Shown here: positions 22,976-32,640 of the stretch, piece by piece
Position numbering within the stretch: position 1 is the first letter of the stretch
How the letters are laid out: every line of letters begins with the position of its first letter
From: Apoda limacodes
Taxonomy: Eukaryota > Arthropoda > Insecta > Lepidoptera > Limacodidae
NCBI GenBank assembly: GCA_946406115.1
Contig: OX291543.1
Span: forward strand, 26,996,815-27,060,814
Direction of reading: 5' to 3'
Length of the DNA stretch: 64,000 bases
Notes under the pieces: generated by a model
What the model saw: only the letters and a program-made list of their open reading frames with translations
The model's database searches: none
Told to the model about the DNA's origin: nothing
Position numbers and translations under genes: made by a program

Positions 22976-23580
22976 TACCATCATTCAGCAAATAGTACAC
23001 ATCACAACTTCCTTCTGGTCCTGAAACGGAGAACGTACGTAAAATATTACGAAGAGCTAATGAAATGTAGGTGTGTCTTATAAGATGCAGTGAAACACTA
23101 TGTTGATTATAATTGGGTTTTAATAACTAAAAGAATAATAGCGAGTAAAATACAATTTATATCCTTTCACTAAGTAAGGCAATCAAAATGAATACTCACA
23201 TGACAAAAAAGAAGAAAATAGTTAGTTATAAAACTAAACAGTATTTACTCTTACATACGAATTATATAAAAAGAGGTTGTAACAGGTTGAACTAACTTAA
23301 AAACATAAACATCTTCAATACTCTTTAAAATTGGAATGTCTCGAATGTCACTGTATTATAGTAGTACCTACCTCATTTGAAGGTTTCTAAGATTAAAGAG
23401 TTTATACACTTTTTAAGTGTTGTTGTAGTTGTTTTTGTGTATAATAATACTTAAAGTTTTCTTTTTCTACTTATACATATAAATAAAATGCTTTGTCCAA
23501 AATGAATCGTAGAGACCTGAAACTTAGAGGGTGTGTTCTTTGTATGACGTAGGCATCCGAGAAGATAAGGATTTACTGAA
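22976..23580. other. AT-rich spacer
   Basis: No gene was recognised. The first ~60 bp may be the leader of the LTR-like segment just upstream. Confidence 0.35.
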
Positions 23581-23638
23581 TGGGTCAAGTGCGAGTCGAA
23601 TTCACGCAATAAGGGCAAACCTTTTTTTTAAGTTTACG
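23581..23638 (+). mobile_element. Fragment of the GTCY-type MITE superfamily
   Basis: GGGTCAAGTGCGAGTCGAAT followed by CACGCAATAAGGGCAAACC matches, inverted, the sequence at about 53162-53210. Only ~50 bp remain before the LINE fragment begins. Confidence 0.5.
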
Positions 23639-24495
23639 CAGACACTTATTACACGGGTTGTGCAAACATCCCTCGTTCCGTTGTGGAGGAAAACCGCGGA
23701 GAACTTGTGTTTCAAATCGAGACCATACTGTCCAAGGTCTCTGACTGGGGACGGGTAAACTTGGTCCGGTTCAACCCTACAAAGACACAAGTCTGCGCGT
23801 TCACCGCTAAGAAAACCCCATTCACTGTAGTTCCACAATTCCAGAACACTCCTCTCTCCATCTCCAAGAGCATTGGGATCCTTGGTGTCGACACCTCCAG
23901 CGATGTTCAGTTCCGAGATCATTTACAAAATAAGGTGAAGCTGGTGAAGTCATAGAGGTTGCTGCTTTACAAGTCGCAGGTTCGGCCCCATATGGAGTAC
24001 TGTTGCCATCTCTGGGCGGGTACACCCGGATACCAGCTTGGACCTTTTGACTCGGTTCAACGACGGGCTGTGAGAATTGTCGACGATCCCAAACTCGCCG
24101 TATCGAACCCATAAGTCTGAGGAGAGATTTTGCCTCCCTGTGTGTTTTCTACCGCTTGTACAATGGGATGTGTTCTGAGGAATTGTTTGAAATGATGCCA
24201 ACGGCTACTTTCTACCATCGCACCGCTCGCCATAGGCAGGGAATTCATTCTCATACTTTAGAACCGAAATGGTCGCGTACAGTGCGAACGCTTGGGTTGT
24301 GGAATGAGCTCCCTGCCAAGGTTTTCTCTAAGGACTACAGTATGGGGTTTTTCAAGAAAGAAGTTATTGGATTTTTGAAGGGTCGGCAACGCGCGAGTAA
24401 TGCTTCTGGTGTTGCAAGCGTCCATAGGCCACGGTGACCGCTTTCCATCAGGCGGATCGTGCGTTTGTTTGCCACTTTAGTGGTATAAAAAAAAA
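23639..24495 (+). mobile_element. LINE 3' fragment with deletions
   Basis: The copy starts just after the YADD position of the long LINE (AYYTGRA region) and runs to the ACCATCAGG..TTTGCCAC tail and A-run. Relative to 29220-30145 it lacks 45 bp at about 23943 (the SKKLGVLNRA coding part) and about 24 bp near 24281, where short GCG direct repeats border the gap. The reading frame is broken by an in-frame stop at 23953 and by the deletions. It is older than the copies at 27.8 and 55 kb, judged by its extra substitutions. Confidence 0.9.
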
Positions 24496-25078
24496 GATAG
24501 TTACTTTTTTTAAAAATCATAAAAAATACAAATACAGTCAATGTTTTAAATAAAAAAATTAAGTTTATTTTCAAAGTTTTAAGCACGTTTTAAGTAAATA
24601 GTTTTAAAGGGTTTCAAATGTCAATTTTGATTGTCTACAGGTAACTATTGTAAAAGTGTATACATTGGCTTTTAAATGATTTAATAACTATATGAATTTC
24701 TGCTGACATGATTTGCACGTTTATCTGGGGGCACGCATGGTAGTGCCCCCGCCAAGTCGAGCCAAGCGAAGTGCTTCGTTGGTTTTTGAACCCTTATAGC
24801 TTAGGTTTGCATTATACCAAAAAAACATAATTCTTGGGATATGATGTCAATGGTGGACTTATTAAACATATAAAGTTTTATTTGCATAGCTCTTATACCT
24901 ACTTTGCGTTTTATTGATATCTAAAAAACCCCGATTTTGTCACTAACTCACTGATGACCATCAAAATTCTTAGGGTACAGCTTGAAGTCCTAGAAAGCTG
25001 AAATTTGGTATAGCTAGTATTAGTACCAAAAATATTCTAAAACTTGGAACCCCGCAACCCCTTAAACTAGGGGATGGA
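24496..25078 (-). mobile_element. Dispersed repeat with GGGGGCAC/GTGCCCCC hairpin
   Basis: The segment contains a perfect 8-bp stem, GGGGGCAC..GTGCCCCC, at about 24727-24750 and a long AT-rich body with CCCGATTTTGTCACTAACTC and GAACCCCGCAACCCCTTAAA. Phrases of the same type appear at 61430-61560 (CCTCATTTTGCCCTC..AAGTCCCTAAAACCCC). It is probably a non-coding lepidopteran repeat. Boundaries are uncertain. Confidence 0.45.
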
Positions 25079-25200
25079 TTTTTTTTATTATTATAACACT
25101 CAGGTGGCAAACAAGTTTGTGGACCGACTGATGTTAAGCGGTCACCGCAGCCTATGGACGCTTGCAACACTGGTGTATCACTCACGCGTTGCCGACCTTT
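25079..25200 (-). mobile_element. LINE 3'-terminal fragment
   Basis: On the minus strand it holds the last ~120 bp of the LINE: GGCAACGCGTGAGTGAT, TGCAAGCGTCCATAGGCTGC, a divergent tail and a poly(A) run seen as T8 on the plus strand. It is inserted at the end of the repeat at 24496-25078. Confidence 0.8.
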
Positions 25201-25723
25201 GCCGGCTTGTAAAGTTGGGGCGTGTAGAGTGAGAAGCTTGGCTCCACATGAGATCTGATAACTTTTTGACAGTATGAGATATGGTCTCGTCTTGGCAACG
25301 TTTTACATAAAAATGTTTTCGGTGGGGACATTATTCCTTGTATTAACATTATGATGATCAGTTTTTTTCTTAAACAAGGTCATTATTACAAACATTAGAT
25401 TTTTGAATATGCATGGTTATACAAGTGTAAAAATATTTTTTTTTAAATCTAATTCTAAGTGACTCCCTATAGGACCTAGTTTGTAAATTGCCAATAAATT
25501 GATTTCAAAACCCCATAATTTCAAAACCAAATAATAAATCTTACGCAGATGAAACATTAAGCTAAGAGTTTTCTTGTCTTTGAAGTCGGATGCCAAAAAA
25601 ATAGCTAAACCTCAACATTCGCATATCAATAAAATAAAAAATAAAGGACGCTGTCACTACCCATACGCACATATTTTTTGTACTTGAATCGTGTAGGTAT
25701 TAAAACAGAGCTGGAAAACCATA
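25201..25723. other. AT-rich spacer
   Basis: No gene or clear repeat boundary was seen. Confidence 0.35.
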
Positions 25724-25727
25724 TTAA

Positions 25728-25835
25728 GGCGCTAACATGAGAGAAAGTGGCGCCCCCATTCGATTTTTCAATTTGTATTCATCACATAAGGAATTTTGAA
25801 AAAGTGCTCAAATTAAAAGTTTAAAGTTGCAGCAG
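25728..25835 (+). mobile_element. Truncated TTAA MITE (single arm of the element at 26442-26773)
   Basis: TTAA at 25724-25727 is followed by GGCGCTAACATGAGAG, then AAAGTGGCGCCCCC and TTTTTCAATTTGTATTCATC. These match the left arm of the complete palindromic element at 26442-26773. The opposite arm is not present. Confidence 0.7.
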
Positions 25836-26203
25836 CCTGCTCGTGAGTTTTCATCTTTGGTTTCGTGGGTTTCAATTAGGTATTTATAATTATATATAAG
25901 ACGAGGTTATCTTGAGTGAAAAGATTAGCGCTGTTACTGCTAAATTACTTGTTAGCGCAATTGCGCACGGCAGTGATATATCTTCTGTGACCCCGCGAGA
26001 AACTGGCAGAGCGCCAGTTTTTATTAAGAATTCCATAGTTTTTTGATGGCTTTACACAAAATCTAGAAAAAAAAAAACTTGGAACCTTTTTATTCTTAAG
26101 ATTGAAAATCCTTTTTACTAGTAGGTATATTTGTTTTATCGTTAAAGTTATGGCATAATCAAACAAGTTAAGTTTGCAAGAATTTGATTGATATTGTTAC
26201 AGT

Positions 26204-26378
26204 CGTTTTTTTTTAATGTAAATTTATACCTATTTTATAGCTTAGTTATTTTTATTTTTATTGACAAATATTTGTTATGTTATATTTATTAATGTTAACG
26301 TACACTTGTTTATTATATAAACTGACGTTCAAAAGTGTCCGAAGGTAATCTACTTGAATAAGAACTGTAAATAAAAAA
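26204..26378 (+). mobile_element. Short LINE 3'-end insertion with A-rich tail
   Basis: The insertion contains CTGACGTTCAAAAGTGTC and CTACTTGAATAA followed by an AAATAAAAAAATAAAAAAAA tail. It interrupts copy A between ..TTACAGTC and AGTCCTGGG, so AGTC is a possible short target duplication. Copies B and C lack it. Confidence 0.55.
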
Positions 26379-26441
26379 ATAAAAAAAAAGTCCTGGGAAC
26401 ACTGTTTTACGTGAAAAAAATTTAGTTTAAACCTTAATTAA

Positions 26442-26773
26442 GGCCCTAAGAAAAGTGAAAGTGGCGCCCCCAGTAGATTTTTCAATTTGTATTTATCGCA
26501 TAAAGAATATTGAAAAAGTGCTCAAATTAAGTTTAGTTTGAAGAACAAGTAAGCTATTTTTAGAAAGTTTTTTAGTGTAGGCTAGAAAGTGGGCACTTTT
26601 AGCATAAATGAACTTTCCAGCCTGCACGTCAATGATATCTAGCAAATAAAACTTTCTAAAAATTGCTTACTTGTGCATAAAACTTTTAATTTAAGCACTT
26701 TTGAAAATGAGTTTGTATTTAATGGAAATTAAAAAAATTAAGTTAGGGCGCTACTTTTACTGACCTTAGCCCC
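26442..26773. mobile_element. Complete palindromic TTAA MITE (332 bp)
   Basis: TTAA flanks both ends (26438-26441 and 26774-26777). The termini GGCCCTAAG and CTTAGCCCC are inverted, and the two halves remain complementary almost to the centre, where AGGCTAGAAAGT and ACTTTCCAGCCT face each other near 26605. The empty site is preserved in copy C (about 48176-48192, CCTTAATTAAGTGGATTTGC) and in copy B. This proves insertion with TTAA duplication, as piggyBac-like elements do. Confidence 0.9.
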
Positions 26774-26865
26774 TTAAGTGGATTTAATAATTTGGCTATG
26801 AAAACAGTTAAAAAAAAAGTTCTGGCAATCTATTTTGGGGCTTTAATTCAAATTGTTTGTTTCGC

Positions 26866-27118
26866 AGCCTAGTTGGTAGTGTGGCCAGCTGCTGTGCAGA
26901 GGGTGTGGGTTCGATTCCCGCACTGGACAAACATTTGTGTCATTATATATAACATTTGTGTTTGTCTTGAGTCTGAGTGTATTTAAGTATGATATGTATG
27001 TATTTACAATAAAAAGTAATATTTATGTATTTGTATCCGTTGTCTGTTACCCATAACACAAGCTTTGTTTACTTTGGGGCCAGACGGCGCTGTGTGATAT
27101 CCAAAAATATTTATTATT
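26866..27118 (+). mobile_element. tRNA-derived SINE
   Basis: The head has an A-box-like CAGCCTAGTTGG and a B-box GGGTTCGATTCCC at the spacing of a tRNA gene (about 26868-26925). The body TTTGTCTTGAGTCTGAGTG..GTATTCGTTGTCTG-like and CCAGACGGCGCTGTG is followed by an AT-rich tail. Three further copies are at 39128-39378, 43190-43382 and 50420-50700. The head does not fold as an intact cloverleaf, so it is a SINE rather than a tRNA gene. Transcription would be by RNA polymerase III from the internal boxes. Confidence 0.85.
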
Positions 27119-27124
27119 ATTTAT

Positions 27125-27300
27125 ATCTGTAACTATAGTTAGAGTTATTTCTGCATGAACTTCTGAATTTTTCGGGATAAAAAGCCTATGTCCTATTTCA
27201 GGACCTAACCTATATGTGTGCCAAGTTTTATCCCGATCCGTTCAATGGTTAAAGCGATTGAGAATCTTTCAAACTTTCACATTTATAATATAAGTAGGAT
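27125..27300 (+). mobile_element. RTE-type 3' tail repeat
   Basis: CCTATGTCCTATTTCAGGAC, CCAAGTTTTATCCCGATCC, a GTTCAATGG..AAAGCG segment and an end CATTTATAATATAAGTAGGAT follow the order seen in the copies at 37676 and 58912. Confidence 0.65.
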
Positions 27301-27816
27301 ATTCATATCTAAAAAGATGTTCGAAAACATCCAAAACCAGGATAACCTCGCCTTATTTCTATAGATAAGACAGTCTATCTCTGACTCCGGCTTAGGTTTA
27401 TAGTGATTTTTTTCTGCTGTTGATTTATTACATAAATGAGGTTGACAAAAATCCTTTGGTAAAGTCAACGTTTCGTCCACCAACTACCTACAATAAATAA
27501 AATCAAGGAAATTTTCAGCTTCATCTTCATAATCGTTTCGACTGCCTTACTAGTAAATGTTTTGAATTTGAACCAATTTGAAGGACAGCTGCTATTTTTC
27601 TCCTTTTAAATCTCAAGCTATTTAATAATTATAGAAACCCTTCTGAGCCATGGCTCTTTAGTGTAAAATCGCCTTTTGTCATAAAAAAATATTTTTTTTG
27701 GTAAAATTTATTGATTCAATGTACCTTTCTACTCTCGTTGTTAAGGAGACATTTCTGCCATCTTATAGAAAGATTAAAACTAAATTAACTAAAGTTAATC
27801 AAGTGGTGAAAACGGT
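27301..27816. other. AT-rich spacer upstream of the main LINE
   Basis: No recognisable gene was found. It forms the 5' flank of the truncated LINE. I did not find a convincing target-site duplication with the 3' flank at 30150. Confidence 0.4.
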
Positions 27817-30090
27817 TTGTTAAATGAATTTTATAATGGCTCCTCGGACCACTGTCTCATCCGGACTCAAATGTCATGCACACAACCTGATCCTTCTGGG
27901 CCAACTAATTGGCGTCGTGTATGGCATTATAAGTCGGCAGACTGGGATGTATTGCGAGAATTTTATGCATCGTACCCGTGGAGGCAGATCTGCTATAGCT
28001 CAGAAGATCCTGACGTCTGCGCAGCCGCAGTCACTGAGACAATCCTCGCTGGTATGGAATGTTTCATTCCTAATCGACCGTGGTTTAATAGGCCTTGCAG
28101 AGAAGCTAAAATTCTTAAGCAAACTGCGTATGAGGCTTGGACCACGGCTCGTAATAATAAGGATCCGAATATTTCTGAGTTAAAACGCAAATTAAAAGCT
28201 GCATCGAGGTTCAGTAAGAAAGCAACTGCCAGAGCAAAATTCCAATTCATCGGCAAAATAGGTGGGCGACTTGCGAGCTATCCTTCTGGGAGTCGTGCTT
28301 TCTGGTCGCTTGCTAAAGCTGCCGAGGGGAACTTCTGCCAGTCGTCATTACCACCATTGCGAAAGACCGATGGTGACTTGGCCCACAGTGCAAAAGAGAA
28401 AGCCGATCTATTGGGCAGTCTCTTTGCCTCTAACTCGAGTGTGAACGACGAACGCGCTGTACCACCTACTTTACCGTGGTGCGGTAAGACCATGCCGGAA
28501 ATCTCTATAACACAGCGCGAGGTCCGGCGGGCGTTGCTTTCCCTAGACGTTCATAAGTCGAGTGGGCCAGACGGCATACCAGCAGTGGTGCTTAAGCAGT
28601 GTGCTCCTGAGTTATGTCCTGTACTCACGCGCCTCTTCACGCTTTCCTACCACACTAGGCAATTTCCGTCTTCATGGAAGACTGCAAATGTGCACCCGGT
28701 GCCCAAAAAGGGCTATAGATCAGATCCATCGAATTACAGGCCTATCGCTATAACCTCTCTCCTCTCCAAGGTGATGGAGCGTGTGATCAACACAAAGCTT
28801 TTGAGATACCTAGAAAAACACGACCTGATCATTGACCGTCAATATGGCTTTCGCCACGGTCGCTCAACTGGTGACCTTCTAGTGTATCTCACACACCGAT
28901 GGGCACTAGCCATTGAGAGTCAGGGGGAGGCATCGGCATGTAGCCTAGACATAGCGAAGGCGTTCGATCGGGTCTGGCACCGGGGTCTTCTATCGAAGTT
29001 GCCTTCTTACGGAGTGCCCGAGGGTTTGTGCAAATGGATGGCTAGCTTTTTGTCCGGCAGAAGCATACGAGCCGTAGTTGACGGTAGTTGCTCTGATAGC
29101 ATGGACATTAATGCTGGTGTCCCGCAAGGCTCTGTGCTGTCTCCTACGCTGTTTCTACTGCACATCAATGATATGTTGGACATCAACAACATACATTGCT
29201 ATGCAGATGACAGTACTGGAGACGCTTATTACACGGGCCGTGCAAGCATCCCACGTTCCGTTGTGAAGGAAAAGCGTGAAGAACTTGTGTCTCAAATCGA
29301 GATCGGTCTGTCCAAGGTCTCTGACTGGGGGCGGGAAAACTTGGTCCGATTCAACCCTTCAAAGACACAAGTCTGCGCGTTCACCGCTAAGAAAACCCCA
29401 TTCACTGTAGTCCCACAATTCCAGAACACTCCCCTCTCCATCTCCAAGAGCATTGGGATCCTTGGCGTTGACATCTCCAGCGATGTTCAGTTCCAAGATC
29501 ATTTGCTAGACAAGGTAAAGCTGGCGTCCAAAAAACTTGGTGTACTCAACAGAGCGAAGCAGTACTTCACGTCGGGGCAAAGGTTGCTACTTTACAAGTC
29601 GCAAGTCCGGCCCCATATGGAGTACTGCTGCCATCTCTGGGCGGGTACACCCGGATACCAGCTTGGCCCTTTTGACTCGGTTCAACGACGGGCTGTGAGT
29701 ATTGTCGACGATCCCAAACTCACTTGCGGTATCGAGCCCTTAAGTCTGAGGAGAGACTTTGCCTCCCTGTGTGTGTTCTACCGCTTGTACAATGGATTGT
29801 GTTCTGAGGAATTGTTCGAAATGATGCCCACGGCTACTTTCTACCATCGCACCGCTCGCCATCGACAGGGAATTCATTCTCACACTTTGGAACCAAAATG
29901 GTCGCGTACAGTGCGGTTTCAGAGAAACTTCCTCCCGCGAACCCTTGGGCTGTGGAATGAGCTCCCTGCCAAGGTTTTCTCTAAGGACTACAGTATGGGG
30001 TTATTCAAAAAAGAAGTTATTAGATTTCTGAAGGGTCGGCAACGCGCGAGTGATGCCCCTAGTGTTGCAAGCGTCCATAGGCTACGGTGA
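27817..30090 (+). CDS. LINE ORF2 fragment: endonuclease end, reverse transcriptase, C-terminal region (757 codons, open)
   Basis: The frame would encode the reverse transcriptase that copies the LINE RNA at a nicked target site in the nucleus. At residues 9-12 it has SSDH, the final catalytic motif of the apurinic-type endonuclease, so about 200 residues of that domain are missing. Reverse-transcriptase blocks follow in order: SSGPDGIP (about 248), NYRPIAITS (about 308), the first catalytic aspartates in SLDIAKAFD (about 376-384), GVPQGSVLSPTLF (about 434), YADD at 462-465, LVRFNPSKTQ (about 509) and ILGVDISS. The ~200-residue C-terminal region contains LYNGLCSEELFEMMP and WNELPAKVF. All key RT residues are intact and there is no internal stop, which suggests a recent insertion. 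The ATG at 27817 is only the first one in frame. True element homology begins a few codons later, so no natural start is present and no independent expression is expected. Confidence 0.9.
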   Translation: MLNEFYNGSSDHCLIRTQMSCTQPDPSGPTNWRRVWHYKSADWDVLREFYASYPWRQICYSSEDPDVCAAAVTETILAGMECFIPNRPWFNRPCREAKILKQTAYEAWTTARNNKDPNISELKRKLKAASRFSKKATARAKFQFIGKIGGRLASYPSGSRAFWSLAKAAEGNFCQSSLPPLRKTDGDLAHSAKEKADLLGSLFASNSSVNDERAVPPTLPWCGKTMPEISITQREVRRALLSLDVHKSSGPDGIPAVVLKQCAPELCPVLTRLFTLSYHTRQFPSSWKTANVHPVPKKGYRSDPSNYRPIAITSLLSKVMERVINTKLLRYLEKHDLIIDRQYGFRHGRSTGDLLVYLTHRWALAIESQGEASACSLDIAKAFDRVWHRGLLSKLPSYGVPEGLCKWMASFLSGRSIRAVVDGSCSDSMDINAGVPQGSVLSPTLFLLHINDMLDINNIHCYADDSTGDAYYTGRASIPRSVVKEKREELVSQIEIGLSKVSDWGRENLVRFNPSKTQVCAFTAKKTPFTVVPQFQNTPLSISKSIGILGVDISSDVQFQDHLLDKVKLASKKLGVLNRAKQYFTSGQRLLLYKSQVRPHMEYCCHLWAGTPGYQLGPFDSVQRRAVSIVDDPKLTCGIEPLSLRRDFASLCVFYRLYNGLCSEELFEMMPTATFYHRTARHRQGIHSHTLEPKWSRTVRFQRNFLPRTLGLWNELPAKVFSKDYSMGLFKKEVIRFLKGRQRASDAPSVASVHRLR

Positions 30091-30150
30091 CCGCTTACCA
30101 TCAGGCGGACCGTAGGCTTGTTTGCCTCCTTAGTGGTATAAAAAAAATAA
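27817..30150 (+). mobile_element. 5'-truncated LINE of the CR1/Jockey group (Zenon-like)
   Basis: The element consists of the end of the endonuclease domain, the whole reverse transcriptase and the C-terminal region, a ~55-bp 3' UTR with ACCATCAGGCGGACCGTAGG and TTTGCCTCCTTAGTGGTAT, and an A-run. Nine other copies or fragments of the same lineage lie in the window. The ORF1 and most of the endonuclease are absent, which is normal for target-primed insertions that abort early. The lineage name is my best recollection, based on the C-terminal WNELPAKVF and FLKGRQRA segments and the tail. Confidence 0.9.
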
Positions 30151-30253
30151 ACGCGTTGTTTAACTAACATGTTTTCATTAGGTATCTCGGTACATATACA
30201 TATACTAATGTTAGTTTATTATATTATTAGAATTGTAGTTTTCTCTATCTTAA

Positions 30254-30636
30254 GGTTATGGCATACCCTAGAAAAATTGTGCTGTTTTGACCAGTGTACA
30301 AATACATATTAGGTACACTATGGAATCACAGTGGCACAGTTCTATGTACGATAGGCGCTATCACGTTGCCGCACGTTAAAAATCTCGATTTTCCCGGCTC
30401 TTTGTCGGTATAAAATTCAAATGTTTATTTAGAACTATGAAACTAAATATAAAATCAAAATATCAATCTTAGTTTTGTAAATTGATTTCTTTTCTAACTG
30501 TTTTAATAGCCAAAATATTATATTATTAGCAAATCCATTTAATTAAGGTTTGAACTATAACATAAAAGTGTACTCAGGACTATAACAAAATAATTAAAAT
30601 TCTTGCAAACTTAACTTGTTTGGGTATGCCATCACC
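30254..30636 (-). mobile_element. TTAA-flanked MITE family, copy B (complete, 383 bp)
   Basis: TTAA at 30250-30253 and 30637-30640 flanks inverted termini GGTTATGGCATACCC and GGGTATGCCATCACC. The body is non-coding and matches copies A (26146) and C (47537). It has no internal insertions, so it serves as the reference for the other two copies. Confidence 0.85.
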
Positions 30637-30640
30637 TTAA

Positions 30641-31199
30641 GTTTGTATCATTAAACAAAACATTCCGAAGGAAATTCGTAGTAGTTTAACTGATAAGACT
30701 AGCTGAGACGGCCGATTTCCGTTAATATATGAACCATCAAGTGTGTTAATTATGTAAGCCATGGGAGACAGTAGAATTTCCTGTAGTAGAATCAAGACAT
30801 TCTGATTTCTTTTTACGACACTTAGGATTCTTTGTGTTTAATCTGTTATTTTCAAATGCCATATAACTACATTTTTTTGAAACAAACAAATTGGAGAGCA
30901 AAGTGTTAATATAAATAAAGGTATCAATGTTTTTACTAAATTGTTAAAAACCTTTATAACCTAAAACTTGTTGCAGACTGCTGCAGAAGAATTAAATTCA
31001 CAAAATAATTCTGAATCAGAATGAACCAAATAAGTTATTAAATGGCAGGTAAATGGTAGGCAAGTAAAACATGGACGTCAATAATAATATATATAAATAA
31101 AGGAAAACCTCAAACTGCCTCAAAAACCGCATGCGAATAACAAATGCATATGTTATTGTTTTTAAATTATTATTTGTCATCACACCTTGCACAGGCCTG
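30641..31199. other. AT-rich spacer
   Basis: No gene or clear repeat was seen. Confidence 0.4.
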
Positions 31200-31588
31200 C
31201 ATGTGTATAGGAAGTACGCCACCCTAAAGAACGACAAAGGTCGCGAGTTCGAGGCCCAGACAGTGCGCGCGCAGGTTGTTCTCGTGCAGTTCAGTTTGAC
31301 GAGACGAATTCAGTCGATGTCCAACTAGCCGCGTGCACCGGTCGGCGTGAGAGAACGGGCATCGTCTCAAACCACAGACTAACTCGAAAATCGAGCGCGA
31401 AAAGAAAAAAAAACAAGTTGGCCTACAATTTTTAGTCTTTCGTTCATTCATCTGTATTCGTTTACCTTGAAGATAGGTTTCAAGAAAACGAAGCTATCGA
31501 CTTTTCTAACGTTTTGTGGTGAATGTAAACAGCTGATCAAATTGTTACAGTTTGTGTTTTGTGTAATTATATTGTGGAAAAGCTTTAG
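31200..31588 (+). promoter_or_regulatory. Candidate promoter and non-coding first exon
   Basis: Bases 31230-31420 are the most CpG-rich unique sequence in the window (for example GTCGCGAGTTCGAGG and CAGTGCGCGCGCAGG). They contain two initiator-like motifs, TCAGTT at 31291 and TCAGTC at 31310, and a DPE-like GGTCG at 31340. No TATA box stands at the right distance. About 280 bp on, CTTTAG|GTAAGA at 31583-31594 is a near-consensus splice donor, which gives an exon of about 275-300 bp without a long open frame. No other copy of this sequence occurs in the window. It could start a transcript that splices to the dehydrogenase exon at 57466 on the same strand. It might instead serve another gene, or be a repeat I do not recognise. 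Confidence 0.4.
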
Positions 31589-31898
31589 GTAAGATTTTGT
31601 TTTTTAAAATGTAGGTATAGTTATTTTTAGGTATGATTTACATTACAATATATTTTAAGTCTTTGATGGGTTGAATAATGCGCGACGTTAAATCTAAAGT
31701 TTAATTAAAAACAGTTTAATAAGAATAAATACAAAAATATTGAAAACTATAATAAGCGATATCGATAAAGAAATATACCTCCCTACCTACCTTATCCATA
31801 ACTAGGTCGCTTTGATAAAGTGCTACTGAGAAATCTACACATTAATCAGTTATATTTTTAACTGGTAGTTAAATTTTATTTAGCTGAGTATGTAATAA
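31589..31898. other. AT-rich spacer (possible intron start)
   Basis: The segment begins with the GTAAGA donor-like sequence. Otherwise it contains no recognised feature. Confidence 0.35.
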
Positions 31899-32190
31899 AA
31901 TGATGCCCACGGCTACCTTCTACTTCATTCTCATACTTTTGAACCGAAATGGTCGCGTACAGTGCGGTTTCAGAGAAACTTCCTTCCGCGAACGCTTGGA
32001 TTGTGGAATGAGCTCCTTGCCAAGGTTTTCTCTAAGGACTACAGTATGGGATTCTTCAAGAATGAAGTGATTGGATTTTTGAAGGGTAGGTAACGCGCGA
32101 GTGATTGGTGTTACAAGCGTCCATAGGCTACGGTGACCGCTTACCATCAGGCGGACCGTTAGCTTGTTTGCCACCTTACTAGTATGAAAA
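31899..32190 (+). mobile_element. LINE 3'-terminal fragment
   Basis: It starts at the EMMPTATF-coding position of the LINE (ATGATGCCCACGGCTAC), lacks 27 bp (the YHRTARHRQ part) and continues to the ACCATCAGGCGGACCG tail and A-run. Other differences are a shortened segment before TGTTACAAGCG. Confidence 0.9.
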
Positions 32191-32640
32191 AAAATCACCA
32201 CAATGCAGGTATACAAGTGTGTGTGTAGTACCTACCTAAGTAGTAAGTAGTACTAAGGAACGCTATAGGGCGAAACGGTTATTAACTTTGTGTTAGCAAA
32301 CTGCAAATATCACAAATAGGTACTTACATACCAAACATTAATTTTATTTATATTATTTTATTAGATACAAGACGTTATAGGGAGTCTATATCTACCTATC
32401 AGTCAGTTCTATCCCAATTCCCATTTTCCTACTTTTAGCACCTATCTACCTACGCCTGCCTGCTCACGAGAATACAAATAATTTTAAAAGGTATCTACGA
32501 AGCTTAGGTAGCCCACCTATATAGTTATTGAATTTTGAGTACTCAGTATGAAATCTCCATTAATAGCCTGAATATCTACTTTGGTAATATAAATGAAAAT
32601 TTTGTTGCTATTTTTATTACTATTTATTCCAACTAAACTT
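32191..32640. other. AT-rich spacer
   Basis: No feature was recognised. Small repeated CTACCTA phrases are present. Confidence 0.35.

Larger units (their letters stand above)
26146..26865 (+). mobile_element. TTAA-flanked MITE family, copy A, interrupted twice
   Basis: It begins after TTAA (26142-26145) with AGTTATGGCATAATC, a diverged form of the GGTTATGGCATACCC terminus of copy B (30254-30636). Body phrases ACAAGTTAAGTTTGCAAGAA, GTCCTG.GAACAC and AAACCTTAATTAA are shared with copies B and C. It is interrupted by a LINE tail at about 26204-26378 and by a complete palindromic MITE at 26442-26773. Its right ~150 bp is missing, and a SINE follows at 26866. Confidence 0.75.

Noticed and set aside
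23531..24437. Several overlapping open frames on both strands
   Set aside because: All are frames or antisense frames of the LINE fragment at 23639-24495.
26868..26940. Possible tRNA gene (A and B box)
   Set aside because: The arms do not form a complete cloverleaf and the same head heads a multi-copy ~250-bp repeat, so it is a SINE.
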